Positions 42,864-52,308 of a stretch of 64,000 nucleotides of DNA are shown here, piece after piece. The number at the start of each line of letters is the position of its first letter. The stretch's first letter is position 1. The notes beneath the pieces were generated by a model. That model did no database searches and was not told the DNA's origin. It saw only the letters and a list, made by a program, of their open reading frames with translations. The position numbers and the translations under genes were made by a program. The DNA lies in the NCBI RefSeq assembly GCF_019968765.1, contig NZ_CP074149.1, forward strand, positions 3,038,001-3,102,000. Direction: 5' to 3'. This DNA comes from Enterobacter sp. JBIWA008. GTDB taxonomy: Bacteria > Pseudomonadota > Gammaproteobacteria > Enterobacterales > Enterobacteriaceae.

Positions 42864-42891
42864 TTGACAAAACTTTTTTCGCCGCTAAGAT
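42864..42891 (+). promoter_or_regulatory. Promoter of tRNA-Asn copy 4
   Basis: TTGACA (42864-42869) and TAAGAT (42886-42891) with a 16-bp spacer. The sequence differs from that at the other three copies. Confidence 0.75.
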
Positions 42892-42907
42892 AAGCCTCCA
42901 CAACGAT

Positions 42908-42983
42908 TCCTCTGTAGTTCAGTCGGTAGAACGGCGGACTGTTAATCCGTATGTCACTGGTTCGAGTCCAGTCAGAGGAGCCA
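42908..42983 (+). tRNA. asnU: tRNA-Asn (GTT), copy 4, asnU position
   Basis: This is the same 76-base gene with encoded CCA, following yeeO as asnU does in E. coli. Its native arm and terminator are intact, so no island is present. In E. coli cbl-nac follows; here a GGCT-family gene follows instead. Confidence 0.97.
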
Positions 42984-42988
42984 AATTT

Positions 42989-43017
42989 AAAAAGCCTGCT
43001 TTTAAAGCAGGCTTTTT
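42989..43017 (+). terminator. Native tRNA-Asn terminator, copy 4
   Basis: AAAAAGCCTGC and GCAGGCTTTTT around TTTTAAA. It is the same module as at 23831 and 39108. Confidence 0.85.
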
Positions 43018-43036
43018 GCTTTGCGGATGAGGGAAA

Positions 43037-43372
43037 ATGAACGCTCTGTTTGTCTACGGCACGCTGCGCCCGGGCCACTCTAATGCGCATATTCTTGAAA
43101 ACATCGGCGGCGAATGGCTGGCGGGTTCCGTATCAGGTACGTTTTACGAACGCGGATGGGGAGCTGCGGCGGAATTCCCGGGGATTGTGCTCCACCCCGA
43201 TGCCCCCCGCGTCGAAGGCTATCTGTTTATCTCTGATAACCTTGCCGCACACTGGCCAATGCTGGATGAGTTTGAAGACGGCTACGATCGGGTTGAGGTC
43301 ACGGTGACCACCCTTGAAGGCAAGCTGGTTAAGGCCTGGATTTATCAGCTACAGCCGCGTTCTGCGTCATAA
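43037..43372 (+). CDS. Gamma-glutamylcyclotransferase-family protein (GGCT/AIG2-like, YtfP type)
   Basis: The 111-residue protein opens with MNALFVYGTLRPGHSNAHIL, in which YGTLR is the substrate-binding loop of the family, and carries the catalytic glutamate in MLDEFEDGYDRVEV. Members act on gamma-glutamyl amines or peptides and release 5-oxoproline; several bacterial ones have no proven substrate. It is a single gene between tRNA-Asn copy 4 and a bidirectional terminator. Confidence 0.9.
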   Translation: MNALFVYGTLRPGHSNAHILENIGGEWLAGSVSGTFYERGWGAAAEFPGIVLHPDAPRVEGYLFISDNLAAHWPMLDEFEDGYDRVEVTVTTLEGKLVKAWIYQLQPRSAS

Positions 43373-43404
43373 AAAAAGGCTCTCTGTCACCAGAGAGCCT
43401 TTTT
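43373..43404. terminator. Bidirectional terminator between the GGCT-family gene and yeeX
   Basis: AAAAAGGCTCTCTG and CAGAGAGCCTTTTT enclose TCAC. A/T tails on both sides serve the convergent genes. Confidence 0.9.
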
Positions 43405-43419
43405 CACTATTCGCTGCGA

Positions 43420-43755
43420 TTACTCGCTTTTTGCTTCGCCGTTTTTAATTTCGCCCATCACTTTCAGCTTCTTGGAGATGTCGCGACGCTCTTTGGACAG
43501 CTCAGCGTTTTTGATGATGTAGTCATCAACACGGTCTTCATAGTCGCTCTTCATGCTGGCGATGATGCCCTGAATAGCCTCAACGCTCATACCTGGCTTG
43601 ATGTAGTCGCTCAGGTTGTCGAGCAGCAGAACACGTTTCTGGTTGTCACGGATCTTCTTCTCAACGTCCTGGATTTCACGCTGCAGTTTGTTTTTGCGGC
43701 GGAACAGGCGGACGAATTCCAGAACATCCTGGAACGAAGGCTTGGTAGTTTCCAT
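43420..43755 (-). CDS. yeeX: YeeX, DUF496 coiled-coil protein
   Basis: The 111-residue product begins [20 protein letters not shown], as does E. coli YeeX, and is nearly identical over its length. It is highly charged and helical ([19 protein letters not shown]), so a coiled coil is expected. Function is unknown. The start is ATG 43755, with AGGGG upstream; the open frame to 43923 would add a non-conserved tail. Confidence 0.9.
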   Translation of the reverse strand: METTKPSFQDVLEFVRLFRRKNKLQREIQDVEKKIRDNQKRVLLLDNLSDYIKPGMSVEAIQGIIASMKSDYEDRVDDYIIKNAELSKERRDISKKLKVMGEIKNGEAKSE

Positions 43756-43901
43756 TTTTACACCCCTGATAATGTGAGATTCGGATTCGTAAGGCAACCG
43801 TTGTAACAGACACCGGCTGCGAATGACAATGAGTATATCGTTTAAAGCTATCATAACCCCAATTGCTGCTGAATCGAAGCAGCAGCCGTCACATACGCCT
43901 T

Positions 43902-44960
43902 TTATTTGCGCAGCGCCCGGCAAATAAGGTGCGATAGCAGCTCAAGCTGCCGCGCCAGTTCCATACTCAGCCAGACGTAGCCATGAATAGGCGTTTCCGC
44001 CACGTTATCGCTCTGGCGTTCATTGATTAACTGCTTCAGCTCCGCAACGATCTCATTCAGTCGCTCGCTGTTGGCCAGTATCGGCTGCGGGTTGCCTTCA
44101 TAGAGCGCATGGGCGATGGTCAGCAACGTTTGCTGCGTCATCTGCTGGGTTTCTTTCAAAGTCTGCGCGTTAAGCATCAAGAGATGGCTGGGACGCGAGG
44201 CCCAGTGGGCGTTGATTTGCAGTTCAAGCATGCAGACCAGATTGCGGCTTACCGTCTGGATGGCTTCGAAAATCGATTTCTGTATATGGGTTTCTTTGCT
44301 GGCGGGCGTGATCAGGCCGCGCATTTTGACCACGTCGTTGAGGATCGTTTGCAGATGCTTTTCCAGCCGGGGACGCTCGACCAGATTCGGGGAAAAACCG
44401 GCCTGATAGACGCGGTTAAAGGTGGTAACGTAGTTCGCCATCTGAATACGCCAGTGCAGAAAAGCCCGCTGCGGCCAGATACCGGTGAAGAGCATGGCCA
44501 GCAGTGACCCCAGGATAACATCCCCGCTTCGCCACAGCGCCGTGGTCATATCCCCGGCGGGCGCACCGACCACCACCGCGAGAGTAATCCCAATCAGCAA
44601 GGCCTGATACGGTCTTTTGCCCAACGCCAGCCAGCCGCACAGGAACATGGCACCACCGCACCATGCCAGCATCACGGGAAACGAGATAAGCTCCAGCTTC
44701 AGGGCGATAAGCCCAAGGGCCGAGCCTAAAACCGTCCCGCCAATTCGCTCGAAGGCGCGCGGAACAACGTTCCCCCAAAACGAGATGGGCCCCATCACCA
44801 CCACCAGCGTGATCAGCGGCCATGTTCCTTCCGGAACATCCAGCAAACGAACCAGTACAAACGTCAATACGAACGCCAGCGCGATGCGGCACCCGTGCAC
44901 CACGCGGTAATGTTTGTACAACCGAATTTCAAAAGGGGTTAATGATTTGTCGGGACGCAC
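43902..44960 (-). CDS. yeeA: YeeA, FUSC-like inner-membrane protein
   Basis: The 352-residue product has about six helices in its first half ([49 protein letters not shown]) and a soluble helical second half ending [12 protein letters not shown], matching E. coli YeeA. The family (FUSC/aromatic-acid exporter-like) is linked to export of small aromatic compounds. I choose GTG 44960, giving [13 protein letters not shown] aligned with E. coli MRADKSLSPFEIR and with GGAG upstream, rather than the longer frame to 44984. Confidence 0.9.
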   Translation of the reverse strand: MRPDKSLTPFEIRLYKHYRVVHGCRIALAFVLTFVLVRLLDVPEGTWPLITLVVVMGPISFWGNVVPRAFERIGGTVLGSALGLIALKLELISFPVMLAWCGGAMFLCGWLALGKRPYQALLIGITLAVVVGAPAGDMTTALWRSGDVILGSLLAMLFTGIWPQRAFLHWRIQMANYVTTFNRVYQAGFSPNLVERPRLEKHLQTILNDVVKMRGLITPASKETHIQKSIFEAIQTVSRNLVCMLELQINAHWASRPSHLLMLNAQTLKETQQMTQQTLLTIAHALYEGNPQPILANSERLNEIVAELKQLINERQSDNVAETPIHGYVWLSMELARQLELLSHLICRALRK

Positions 44961-45001
44961 ACCCGCTCTCCAGCTACACGGCAAATCACAATTGTACTGT
45001 G

Positions 45002-45035
45002 TTTTCAGCCGGGCGGATCGCTCCCGGCTGAAAAA
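45002..45035. repeat. 12-bp stem hairpin between sbmC and yeeA
   Basis: TTTTCAGCCGGG and CCCGGCTGAAAA enclose nine to ten bases. It is placed after the sbmC stop, but the T-tract is inside the stem, so terminator activity is uncertain. Confidence 0.5.
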
Positions 45036-45052
45036 CCCTTCATTTAGCAGGA

Positions 45053-45526
45053 TTAAGCCGTTTTATGCTCTACCGCGATATACATTTCGATATCCCAGTA
45101 GCCGTCTGCATTGCCGTCATTGAGATAGCGCTCGAAGCAGGGTTTAAGCGCCATCTGGTATTTATTATCCTGCAGCAGGGAGTTGAAGAACTGATACCAC
45201 GGCGTGGCGAAGTCGTAGTTTTCCACGCGCGCCGTGGCCACGGCATAATCCCCGGCCGCGATTTCGGTCATCATGACGCCTTCGCTGTTTTCCGGGATAA
45301 CGAAATCGTCCGGTACCGTAACGGCTGTATCACAACGCAGTTTTTCTGCCGGGACCTCGTCGGGGTTATCGTAGTAGACCGCAACCCACTCAAGTGGCTC
45401 AATGTGGCGCCCGTCCACCCACATGACCAGCTGTTCAAAGCCCTGTTTTACCGTTTGTTCCCACGGTCCGACCAAATGAAAACCGGCAATCTTACGTTTC
45501 TGTTGCTGCTTGATGCTGTAGTCCAT
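45053..45526 (-). CDS. sbmC: SbmC (GyrI), DNA gyrase inhibitor
   Basis: The 157-residue protein follows E. coli SbmC, with [40 protein letters not shown] and a closing [12 protein letters not shown] of the GyrI-like fold. It binds gyrase and protects against microcin B17, CcdB and quinolone damage as part of the SOS response. The start is ATG 45526 with GGAGG upstream. A near-perfect LexA box stands 16 bp before it. Confidence 0.95.
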   Translation of the reverse strand: MDYSIKQQQKRKIAGFHLVGPWEQTVKQGFEQLVMWVDGRHIEPLEWVAVYYDNPDEVPAEKLRCDTAVTVPDDFVIPENSEGVMMTEIAAGDYAVATARVENYDFATPWYQFFNSLLQDNKYQMALKPCFERYLNDGNADGYWDIEMYIAVEHKTA

Positions 45527-45541
45527 GCTGCCTCCATTTAT

Positions 45542-45561
45542 TACTGTATATATATACACTA
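45542..45561. promoter_or_regulatory. LexA box of sbmC
   Basis: The 20 bases from 45542 equal the consensus TACTGTATATATATACAGTA except for one base (C for G at 45559). SOS induction of sbmC is known in E. coli. Confidence 0.9.
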
Positions 45562-45645
45562 TAAAGCGGATTCTGAGGGTTCAGCAAACGTGAAGTGTTT
45601 ATTATGTGAGCAGACTCGCAACCCTGCCAGTCTGCTCGTCAACCG

Positions 45646-46812
45646 CTAGAGCGTGTGATGCAGATAATCGCTCATGCGTGAGAACAGTCCACCTTTATCA
45701 ACGGCTTCCAGCGTCACCAGCGGCCAGTGCGCTACCACCTTGTCGCGGTCATAGAGCTGGATTTCTCCGACCCGCTGATGCGCGGCAATCGGTGCTTCCA
45801 GCTCTTTTTTATCCAGCACGTATTTGGCTTTGATGTTCGGCACTTCCGCTTTCGGTAAGGCCAGCCAGAAGTCCTGGTCAGTGCCCAGTTTCACCTGCTC
45901 CTTATCGCCGTACCAGATACGCTCTGTCCCTACTTTTTTACCGTTATGCAGGATCTGCACCGTATCGAAATTCTGCTGCCCCCAGTGCAGCAGTTTTCGG
46001 GCCTGGTCCTCACGCCCTTTCGGGCTGTCCGCCCCCATGACTACTGCGATTAAACGGCGCTGGCCGTCAACGGCAGAAGCAATCAGGTTAAAGCCCGCGC
46101 CAGACGTGTGACCGGTTTTAAGCCCGTCAACGTTCATGGTCTTATCCCACAACAGGCCGTTACGGTTCTGCTGGGTGATCCCGTTCCAGGTCAGGCTCTT
46201 TTCGCTGTACATATGATAAAACTCAGGCTCGCCGTGGATGATGGCCCGGGAGAGTACGGCCAGATCATAGGCAGAGCTGTGTTGGCCCGGCGCGTCCAGC
46301 CCGTGGACGGTTTCAAAATGCGTATCGCGCAGGTTCAGCTTTTGCACATAGTCGTTCATCATCTTCACAAACTGCGGCTGCCCGCCCGCCACGTGATCGG
46401 CCAGCGCCACGCAGGCATCGTTGCCAGAATCAACGATCAGGCCGCGGCTTAAGTCACGCACGCTGACGCGTTCGCCCTCTTTCAGGAACATCAGCGACGA
46501 GCCGTCAAACACCGGGTTACCTTTTGCCCAGGCATCGCGTCCTACGGTGACAATGTCGTCCGGCGTAATACGATGGCTATCAATGGCCCGATCAACCACA
46601 TACCCCGTCATCAGCTTGGTCAGGCTCGCCGGATTACGTTGCTGATGTTCGTTGCCCGCCGTTAAGATCTGACCAGTCGTGTAGTCCATCAGCACCCATG
46701 AGCCAGCCTGAATGGCCGGCGGCTGCGGCGAAAAATCCAGTGGTTCGGCCGCAAAAGCAGATGAGACACTCGAAGCGAGTAAAGAAACAGCAATAAACAG
46801 ACGGCGTTTCAA
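45646..46812 (-). CDS. dacD: D-alanyl-D-alanine carboxypeptidase DacD (PBP6b)
   Basis: The 388-residue precursor has a signal peptide ending AFA (residues 20-22) and the three penicillin-binding motifs S63-L-T-K66, S129-G-N131 and K232-T-G. The C-terminal domain ends in the amphipathic FSRMSDYLHHTL, which attaches it to the outer face of the inner membrane. The enzyme trims the terminal D-alanine of peptidoglycan pentapeptides. It is divergent from sbcB across 210 bp. Confidence 0.95.
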   Translation of the reverse strand: MKRRLFIAVSLLASSVSSAFAAEPLDFSPQPPAIQAGSWVLMDYTTGQILTAGNEHQQRNPASLTKLMTGYVVDRAIDSHRITPDDIVTVGRDAWAKGNPVFDGSSLMFLKEGERVSVRDLSRGLIVDSGNDACVALADHVAGGQPQFVKMMNDYVQKLNLRDTHFETVHGLDAPGQHSSAYDLAVLSRAIIHGEPEFYHMYSEKSLTWNGITQQNRNGLLWDKTMNVDGLKTGHTSGAGFNLIASAVDGQRRLIAVVMGADSPKGREDQARKLLHWGQQNFDTVQILHNGKKVGTERIWYGDKEQVKLGTDQDFWLALPKAEVPNIKAKYVLDKKELEAPIAAHQRVGEIQLYDRDKVVAHWPLVTLEAVDKGGLFSRMSDYLHHTL

Positions 46813-47022
46813 CGGTATATCCTCAGGTCATTAAAAATCGATGATCTTTTTACGGGAGTTCTGATGTCGTTACCTGGCTTAATTGCAAAAAAATGTGACA
46901 GAACGCAGATTTTTCTCGGAAGCTGGCGCGCAAATTTGCGCCACGACGGTGCTTTTTATTCGGCCTGACCCGCACGATCGTTTACCATAGTGACGTCATT
47001 TTTTAACAGGATGGTATTACTG

Positions 47023-48447
47023 GTGTCTGACTCTGCCGCTCGCCCGACTTTTTTGTTCCACGACTACGAAACCTTTGGCACTCACCCGGCGCTGGACCGA
47101 CCGGCGCAGTTTGCCGCCATCCGTACCGACGACGAATTCAACATCATTGGCGAGCCTGAGGTCTTTTACTGCAAACCGGCTGATGACTACCTGCCGCAGC
47201 CCGGGGCGGTCATGGTTACCGGCATTACGCCTCAGGAAGCGCGGGAAAAAGGCGTTAACGAGGCTGAATTCGCCCGACGCATCCACGATCTGTTTACCGT
47301 TCCCAATACCTGCGTGGTTGGTTACAACAACATTCGCTTCGATGACGAAGTAACGCGCAACATCTTCTATCGCAACTTCTACGATCCCTATGCCTGGAGC
47401 TGGCAAAACCGTAATTCGCGCTGGGACTTGCTCGACATCATGCGCGCCTGTTATGCCCTGCGTCCTGAGGGCATTAACTGGCCGGAAAATGAGGAAGGAC
47501 TGACGAGCTTCCGGCTGGAACACCTGACGCGCGCCAACGGCATCGAGCACAGCAATGCTCACGACGCGATGGCGGACGTCTATGCCACCATTGCCATGGC
47601 GAAGCTGGTGAAAACCGCCCAGCCCCGACTGTTTGAGTATCTGCTGAGCCACCGCAGTAAACAAAAATTGACCACGCTGATTGACGTTCCACAAATGAAG
47701 CCGCTGGTGCATATTTCCGGCATGTTTGGCGCCTGGCGCGGCAATACCAGCTGGGTCGCTCCGCTGGCGTGGCATCCGGACAACCGTAATGCGGTCATCA
47801 TGGTGGATTTAGCCGGCGATATTTCGCCGCTGCTTGAGCTCGACAGCGATACCCTGCGTGAACGGCTTTATACCCCGAAAAATGAACTCGGCGATCTGCC
47901 TGCGGTACCGATCAAACTGGTGCATATCAATAAATGTCCGGTACTGGCGCAGGCGAATACGCTGCGTCCGGAAGATGCGGACAGGCTGGGCATCAACCGT
48001 CAGCACTGCCTCGATAATCTGAAAGTGCTGCGCGATAATCCGCAGGTGCGCGAAAAAGTGGTTGCTATCTTTGCCGAGGCGGAGCCGTTCGTGCCGTCCG
48101 AAAACGTGGATGCCCAGCTCTACAACGGCTTCTTCAGCGATGCCGATCGCGCGGCGATGAATATCGTTCTGCAAACCGAGCCGCGCAACTTACCGGCGCT
48201 GGATATCACCTTCGCCGATAAACGCATCGAAAAGCTGATGTTTAATTACCGCGCGCGTAACTACCCCGGCACGCTGGACGAGGCAGAGCAGGATCGCTGG
48301 CTGCAGCATCGTCGCAATGTCTTTACCCAGGAGTTTCTTAACAGCTATGCCCAGGAGCTGGAAATGCTTTATGGCCAGTATGAAGGGAATGCTGAGAAAC
48401 AGGCACTGTTGAAATCCCTGTTCCAGTACGCTCAAGAGATTGTCTGA
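47023..48447 (+). CDS. sbcB: Exodeoxyribonuclease I
   Basis: SbcB degrades single-stranded DNA 3' to 5' and works in mismatch repair and recombination. The DEDD exonuclease motif HDYETFGTHP opens the protein, with NNIRFDDEVTRN and SNAHDAMADVYA following; SH3-like and helical C-terminal parts complete 474 residues. I take the GTG at 47023 (VSDSAARPTFLF) because it lines up with the E. coli start MNDGKQQSTFLF. In-frame ATG 47011 and GTG 46990 are alternatives. Confidence 0.93.
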   Translation: MSDSAARPTFLFHDYETFGTHPALDRPAQFAAIRTDDEFNIIGEPEVFYCKPADDYLPQPGAVMVTGITPQEAREKGVNEAEFARRIHDLFTVPNTCVVGYNNIRFDDEVTRNIFYRNFYDPYAWSWQNRNSRWDLLDIMRACYALRPEGINWPENEEGLTSFRLEHLTRANGIEHSNAHDAMADVYATIAMAKLVKTAQPRLFEYLLSHRSKQKLTTLIDVPQMKPLVHISGMFGAWRGNTSWVAPLAWHPDNRNAVIMVDLAGDISPLLELDSDTLRERLYTPKNELGDLPAVPIKLVHINKCPVLAQANTLRPEDADRLGINRQHCLDNLKVLRDNPQVREKVVAIFAEAEPFVPSENVDAQLYNGFFSDADRAAMNIVLQTEPRNLPALDITFADKRIEKLMFNYRARNYPGTLDEAEQDRWLQHRRNVFTQEFLNSYAQELEMLYGQYEGNAEKQALLKSLFQYAQEIV

Positions 48448-48458
48448 GTGAGGGGTAT

Positions 48459-48494
48459 AAAAAAAGCCGGAGGCGATGTCTCCGGCTTTTTTTT
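48459..48494. terminator. Bidirectional terminator between sbcB and plaP
   Basis: AAAAGCCGGAG and CTCCGGCTTTT enclose GCGATGT, with A's and T's on both sides. Confidence 0.9.
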
Positions 48495-48511
48495 GCCCGA
48501 TGGCGCTGCGC

Positions 48512-49870
48512 TTACGCGACGTCTTCGTACTGAGGAACCGGGTTACGGAAGCTCTTCGTGACGCAGGCCAGGTAAATCAGGCCGATACCCGCCCAAATCA
48601 GGCCTAGCACCATAGAGCTCTCTTCCAGGTTAACCCACAGCGCACCCACGGTCAGGGCACCGCACATCGGCAGGAACAGATACTGGAAGTGATCTTTCAG
48701 CGTCTTGTTACGCTTTTCACGGATCCAGAACTGCGAGATAACCGACAGGTTAACAAAGGTGAACGCCACCAGCGCACCGAAGTTGATCAGCGCCGTTGCC
48801 ATTACCAGGTCAAAGTTAATCGCCAGAAGCGCGATCGCACCGACCAGGATGATGTTCATCGCCGGGGTACGCCAGGTTGGATGAACGTAGCCGAAGAAGC
48901 TTTTCGGGAATACGCCATCGCGGCCCATAACGTACATCAGACGCGCAACGCCTGCATGCGCGGCCATACCGGACGCCAGTACGGTGATGGTGGAGAAGAT
49001 CAGCGCGCCGACCTGGAACGCTTTACCCGCCACATAGAGCATAATTTCCGGCTGAGACGCATCCGGATCCTTAAAGCGAGAGATATCCGGGAAGTACAGC
49101 TGCAGGAAATAGGTCGAGAAAATAAAGATCAGACCGCCAATCAGCGCCGTCAGGAAAATTGCGCGAGGAATTACGCGCTCTGCATCTTTCGTTTCTTCGG
49201 ACAGGTTGCTGATGCCGTCAAATCCGGTAAAGGAGAAGCACAGAATTGTTGCCCCGGTAATCATCGGGATCACATGTGCATCACCAGACCAGAATGGCTT
49301 GCTGCTCGCCAACGTGCCAGCACCTTCACCGTGGAACACGCCATAGATCACCATGCCAAGAATAACGGCAATCAGGACGACCTGAAGGACGACGATAACG
49401 GAGTTAAAGTTGGCAACGGACTTGATGCTGCGCAGGTTAAAGGCCGTCATAAAGGCCACCAGCGCCACGACAAACATCCAGGATGGAATCGACGGCACCA
49501 GGGCTTCAAAATAAATTTTTGCCAGCAGAATATTGATCATCGGCGCGAACAGATAGTCGAGCAGCGAAGACCAGCCCACCATAAAGCCAACTGTCGGGCT
49601 GATGGATTTCTGGGCATAGGTGTAGGCAGAACCGGCAGACGGATAGCGACGCACCAGCTTACCGTAGCTGAGCGCGGTAAAGAGGATCGCAATCAGCGCG
49701 AAGCCGTAAGCCGTCGGCACATGACCGTCTGTGAGGCCTGATACGATACCGAATGTATCGAACAGCGTCATCGGTTGCATATAGGCAAGGCCCATCATAA
49801 CAACCGGAATCAACGTAAGCGTTTTACGTAATTCCACGCGAGAGGTGTTTGGAGTTGCGTTATGCGACAT
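48512..49870 (-). CDS. plaP: Putrescine importer PlaP (APC family)
   Basis: The 452-residue, about twelve-helix amino acid/polyamine/organocation transporter matches E. coli PlaP (YeeF). Notable segments are [20 protein letters not shown] at the start, the [20 protein letters not shown] loop after helix 6 and a C-terminal PQYEDVA. PlaP is a low-affinity proton-driven putrescine importer, linked to surface motility in E. coli. The LysR gene yeeY is upstream on the same strand with 271 bp between them. The yeeD-yeeE genes found here in E. coli are absent. Confidence 0.92.
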   Translation of the reverse strand: MSHNATPNTSRVELRKTLTLIPVVMMGLAYMQPMTLFDTFGIVSGLTDGHVPTAYGFALIAILFTALSYGKLVRRYPSAGSAYTYAQKSISPTVGFMVGWSSLLDYLFAPMINILLAKIYFEALVPSIPSWMFVVALVAFMTAFNLRSIKSVANFNSVIVVLQVVLIAVILGMVIYGVFHGEGAGTLASSKPFWSGDAHVIPMITGATILCFSFTGFDGISNLSEETKDAERVIPRAIFLTALIGGLIFIFSTYFLQLYFPDISRFKDPDASQPEIMLYVAGKAFQVGALIFSTITVLASGMAAHAGVARLMYVMGRDGVFPKSFFGYVHPTWRTPAMNIILVGAIALLAINFDLVMATALINFGALVAFTFVNLSVISQFWIREKRNKTLKDHFQYLFLPMCGALTVGALWVNLEESSMVLGLIWAGIGLIYLACVTKSFRNPVPQYEDVA

Positions 49871-50141
49871 AGTTATTCTCCTTTACGGTGATAACCGCCA
49901 CGTAAGCGAAAAATTGCCCCATTTCTTTATTCCTCAGCGACAACAACTGTCGGATTTTAGTAAATATCTATCCGGTACGAAGCCCGGCCTCTTGGTTTTT
50001 AGTTTCGTTTCGTACATGCAAAAAAAAATAACCGACGCCTTTTATATCGTCGATTATTCATTTGGTTGCAGCGGCGGCATTTTGCCCCACATCGGATACA
50101 AAAGGCAATACTTTACAAAGCACGGGACAATTTTCTTTTTG

Positions 50142-51071
50142 CTAACTGGCTGATTTCTGGACGCCGGGCTGAGAGTAAACGGCGGCGATAGCACTATTTG
50201 CTAAAATCTCGTCTCGCCACCAGGCGCAGGCTAGCCCTGCTGTTTGTTCATTCCAGCCTACCCACACCGATTCATTACTGTTTTGAGCAAGTACCTGTTT
50301 TTCAACAAGCGCACCGCTATCAATAAAGCGCTGCGCCAGATAACGCGGCAAATAGCCGCAGCCCAGACCGCTAATTTGCAGTTCCAGCTTGGTTTTATAG
50401 TCGAAAACGGTAATGGCCTCCTGCTCATCAAGCAGCTGCGAGGAGACCGAAGATTCCGGACGAGAGCTGTCCCCGACCACGATGGCGCGGTAGCCTTTAA
50501 TCACGCGACGGTTGATAGGCTCGGGTTCCTGAGCCAGGGGATGATGGGGCGCCACGGCAAATACTTGCTCCAGCACGCCCAGCCGGGCGAAACCAAAATC
50601 ACTCAGTTGGGGAGGCTCATGCAGCGCACCAACGAAAATATCCGCCCTGCCCTGCGTTAAGGCATCCCAGGAGCCCCCCAGCACGCCGTTGATAAAAATA
50701 AGCCGGGTCACGCTGTGGTGTTGATAGAAGGCTTCAATCAGCGGCGTCAGCAGAGAAAACGGAAAGGTATCATCCACGCCAATAACCAGCTCGTTTTCCC
50801 ATCCCTGATGGAGTTTTACGGCCTGTTTTTCCAGTTCACGAACGGTATGGAGGACTTCGCGGCCTTTTTCCAGCAGCATCTGTCCGGTACGGGTGAAACG
50901 GGCACGATGCCCGGAGCGATCGAGGATCTGGATATTGAGATCGCTTTCCAGTTTTTGAACGGTATAGCTCAACGCAGATGGGGTTTTGTAGAGCTTTGCT
51001 GACGCAGCGGCAAAGCTCCCCTCTTTTTCCAGAGCATCCAGAATAATAAGAACATCCAGCAGCGGTTTCAT
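50142..51071 (-). CDS. yeeY: YeeY, LysR-family regulator upstream of plaP
   Basis: The 309-residue protein is close to E. coli YeeY: LDVLIILDALEKEGSFAAAS, YKTPSALSYTVQKLESDLNI (recognition helix) and LSGLGCGYLPRYLAQRF in the effector domain. Its place directly upstream of plaP suggests it controls putrescine uptake; this is inference. yeeZ lies on the same strand 42 bp further up. Confidence 0.9.
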   Translation of the reverse strand: MKPLLDVLIILDALEKEGSFAAASAKLYKTPSALSYTVQKLESDLNIQILDRSGHRARFTRTGQMLLEKGREVLHTVRELEKQAVKLHQGWENELVIGVDDTFPFSLLTPLIEAFYQHHSVTRLIFINGVLGGSWDALTQGRADIFVGALHEPPQLSDFGFARLGVLEQVFAVAPHHPLAQEPEPINRRVIKGYRAIVVGDSSRPESSVSSQLLDEQEAITVFDYKTKLELQISGLGCGYLPRYLAQRFIDSGALVEKQVLAQNSNESVWVGWNEQTAGLACAWWRDEILANSAIAAVYSQPGVQKSAS

Positions 51072-51113
51072 GCTCGCCCCCCTTCTGGTGCGCGATTGTC
51101 TCCGCTGCGGGAC

Positions 51114-51938
51114 TTATTCCATGGGCATCACCAGCGGATCGGGATACTGATACTCAAACCCCAGTTCATGACAAATGCGATTGCCATCAACAATTTTGCC
51201 TTTACCGTCATCCTTTGCCTCACCAAAAACCGGCGGCGCCAGGCCCAGCTGACGTGCCATCAGCGGGTAAAATGTGCTGCGTGCCGGATGAGAAGGTGCA
51301 CATATATTATAGATGTGTCCACCTTTGGGAGCCTGCAAGAGTAGCTCAATCGCGCCTACAACATCGTCAAGATGCACAAGATTGACGACATGCTGGCCGT
51401 CTGGCGCAGACTTTCCGGCAAAAAAGCGTCCCGGATGGCGGCCAGGGCCCACCAGCCCCGCCAGACGTACGATATCGACCTGCGTGCCGGGAAGATTATG
51501 CAGCCAGTCTTCCAGCTCTTTCAGAACCTGACCGCTCGCCGTAACGGGACGGCGCTCGGAACTCTCTTTTACCACGCCCTCAACCTCGCCATAGACCGAC
51601 GTCGAGCTGGTAAAAATAATGCGCGGAACATGGTGCGCCAGCGCGCTGTCGACGATCTCCTGCATCGCCTGCAGATAAAACGACTCGCCCGGGCCACTGC
51701 GCCGCGCGGGGAGCGTGATAACCAGCGCATCGACGTTCATCAGCGTGTCCAGATCGTCAGCATCACACACCAGCTCCGGTTCAAGGCGCAGCTCAACGCC
51801 ATCAATACCGCACATGCGCGCCGCCTCTACCCCATCCGCCGTGGTTTTGCTCCCGGTCACCTGCCAGCCTTTCGCGGCTAATGACATCGCCAGCGGCATT
51901 CCCAGCCATCCTAAACCGACAATCGCGACCTTTTTCAT
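51114..51938 (-). CDS. yeeZ: YeeZ, SDR/epimerase-like NAD(P)-binding protein
   Basis: The 274-residue product starts with a Rossmann motif (MKKVAIVGLGWLGMPLA, GxGxxG) and contains IIFTSSTSVYG and RLAGLVGPGRHPGRFFAGK of the extended short-chain dehydrogenase class. The catalytic lysine of the YxxxK motif is not obvious, so activity is uncertain. ATG 51938 has AGGAG nine bases upstream and agrees with the E. coli start; the frame extends to 51959 without support. Confidence 0.9.
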   Translation of the reverse strand: MKKVAIVGLGWLGMPLAMSLAAKGWQVTGSKTTADGVEAARMCGIDGVELRLEPELVCDADDLDTLMNVDALVITLPARRSGPGESFYLQAMQEIVDSALAHHVPRIIFTSSTSVYGEVEGVVKESSERRPVTASGQVLKELEDWLHNLPGTQVDIVRLAGLVGPGRHPGRFFAGKSAPDGQHVVNLVHLDDVVGAIELLLQAPKGGHIYNICAPSHPARSTFYPLMARQLGLAPPVFGEAKDDGKGKIVDGNRICHELGFEYQYPDPLVMPME

Positions 51939-52044
51939 GCGAATTCTCCTGACTCTCACTCGTCTTTTATAAGGCTACGCCAGCCCGGCAGAACACACAA
52001 TTCATTGCATCAATATGAAATGAATTAATGATCAAAAAAAGCCC

Positions 52045-52074
52045 TTGCAATATGTTGTACAACTGGTTTAGGTT
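52045..52074 (+). promoter_or_regulatory. Promoter of the his operon
   Basis: TTGCAA (52045-52050) and TAGGTT (52069-52074) with an 18-bp spacer lie in the context ACAACTGGTTTAGGTTAAAAG, which is as in the E. coli his promoter. Confidence 0.8.
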
Positions 52075-52113
52075 AAAAGACATCAAATGAATAAGCATTC
52101 ATCGAGAATTTAT

Positions 52114-52164
52114 ATGACACGCGTTCAATTTAAACACCACCATCATCACCATCATCCTGACTAG
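52114..52164 (+). CDS. hisL: his operon leader peptide
   Basis: The 16-codon frame MTRVQFKHHHHHHHPD has seven consecutive histidine codons. Stalling of the ribosome here when charged tRNA-His is scarce favours the antiterminator and lets transcription continue into hisG. The peptide is identical in design to that of E. coli. Confidence 0.97.
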   Translation: MTRVQFKHHHHHHHPD

Positions 52165-52227
52165 TCTTTCAGGCGATGTGTGCTGGAAGACGTTTGGATC
52201 TTCCAGTGGTGCATGAACGCATGAGAA

Positions 52228-52263
52228 AGCCCCCGGAAGATCTTCTTCCGGGGGCTTTTTTTT
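52228..52263 (+). terminator. his attenuator
   Basis: AGCCCCCGGAAGA pairs with TCTTCCGGGGGCT around TCT, followed by eight T's, 46 bp before hisG. The stretch 52165-52227 contains the alternative pairing partners (TTCCAGTGG/CTGGAAG type). Confidence 0.95.
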
Positions 52264-52308
52264 GGACCGAATTCAGACAGGTTAAAACAGGTTAACGAGG
52301 AATAAAGA

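Noticed and set aside
17191..42983. Four identical 76-bp sequences as a possible CRISPR-like or dispersed repeat family
   Set aside because: They are complete tRNA-Asn genes with promoters; there is no repeat-spacer periodicity.
52114..52164. Run of seven histidine codons as a possible low-complexity repeat or tag
   Set aside because: It is the hisL leader peptide, explained by attenuation.
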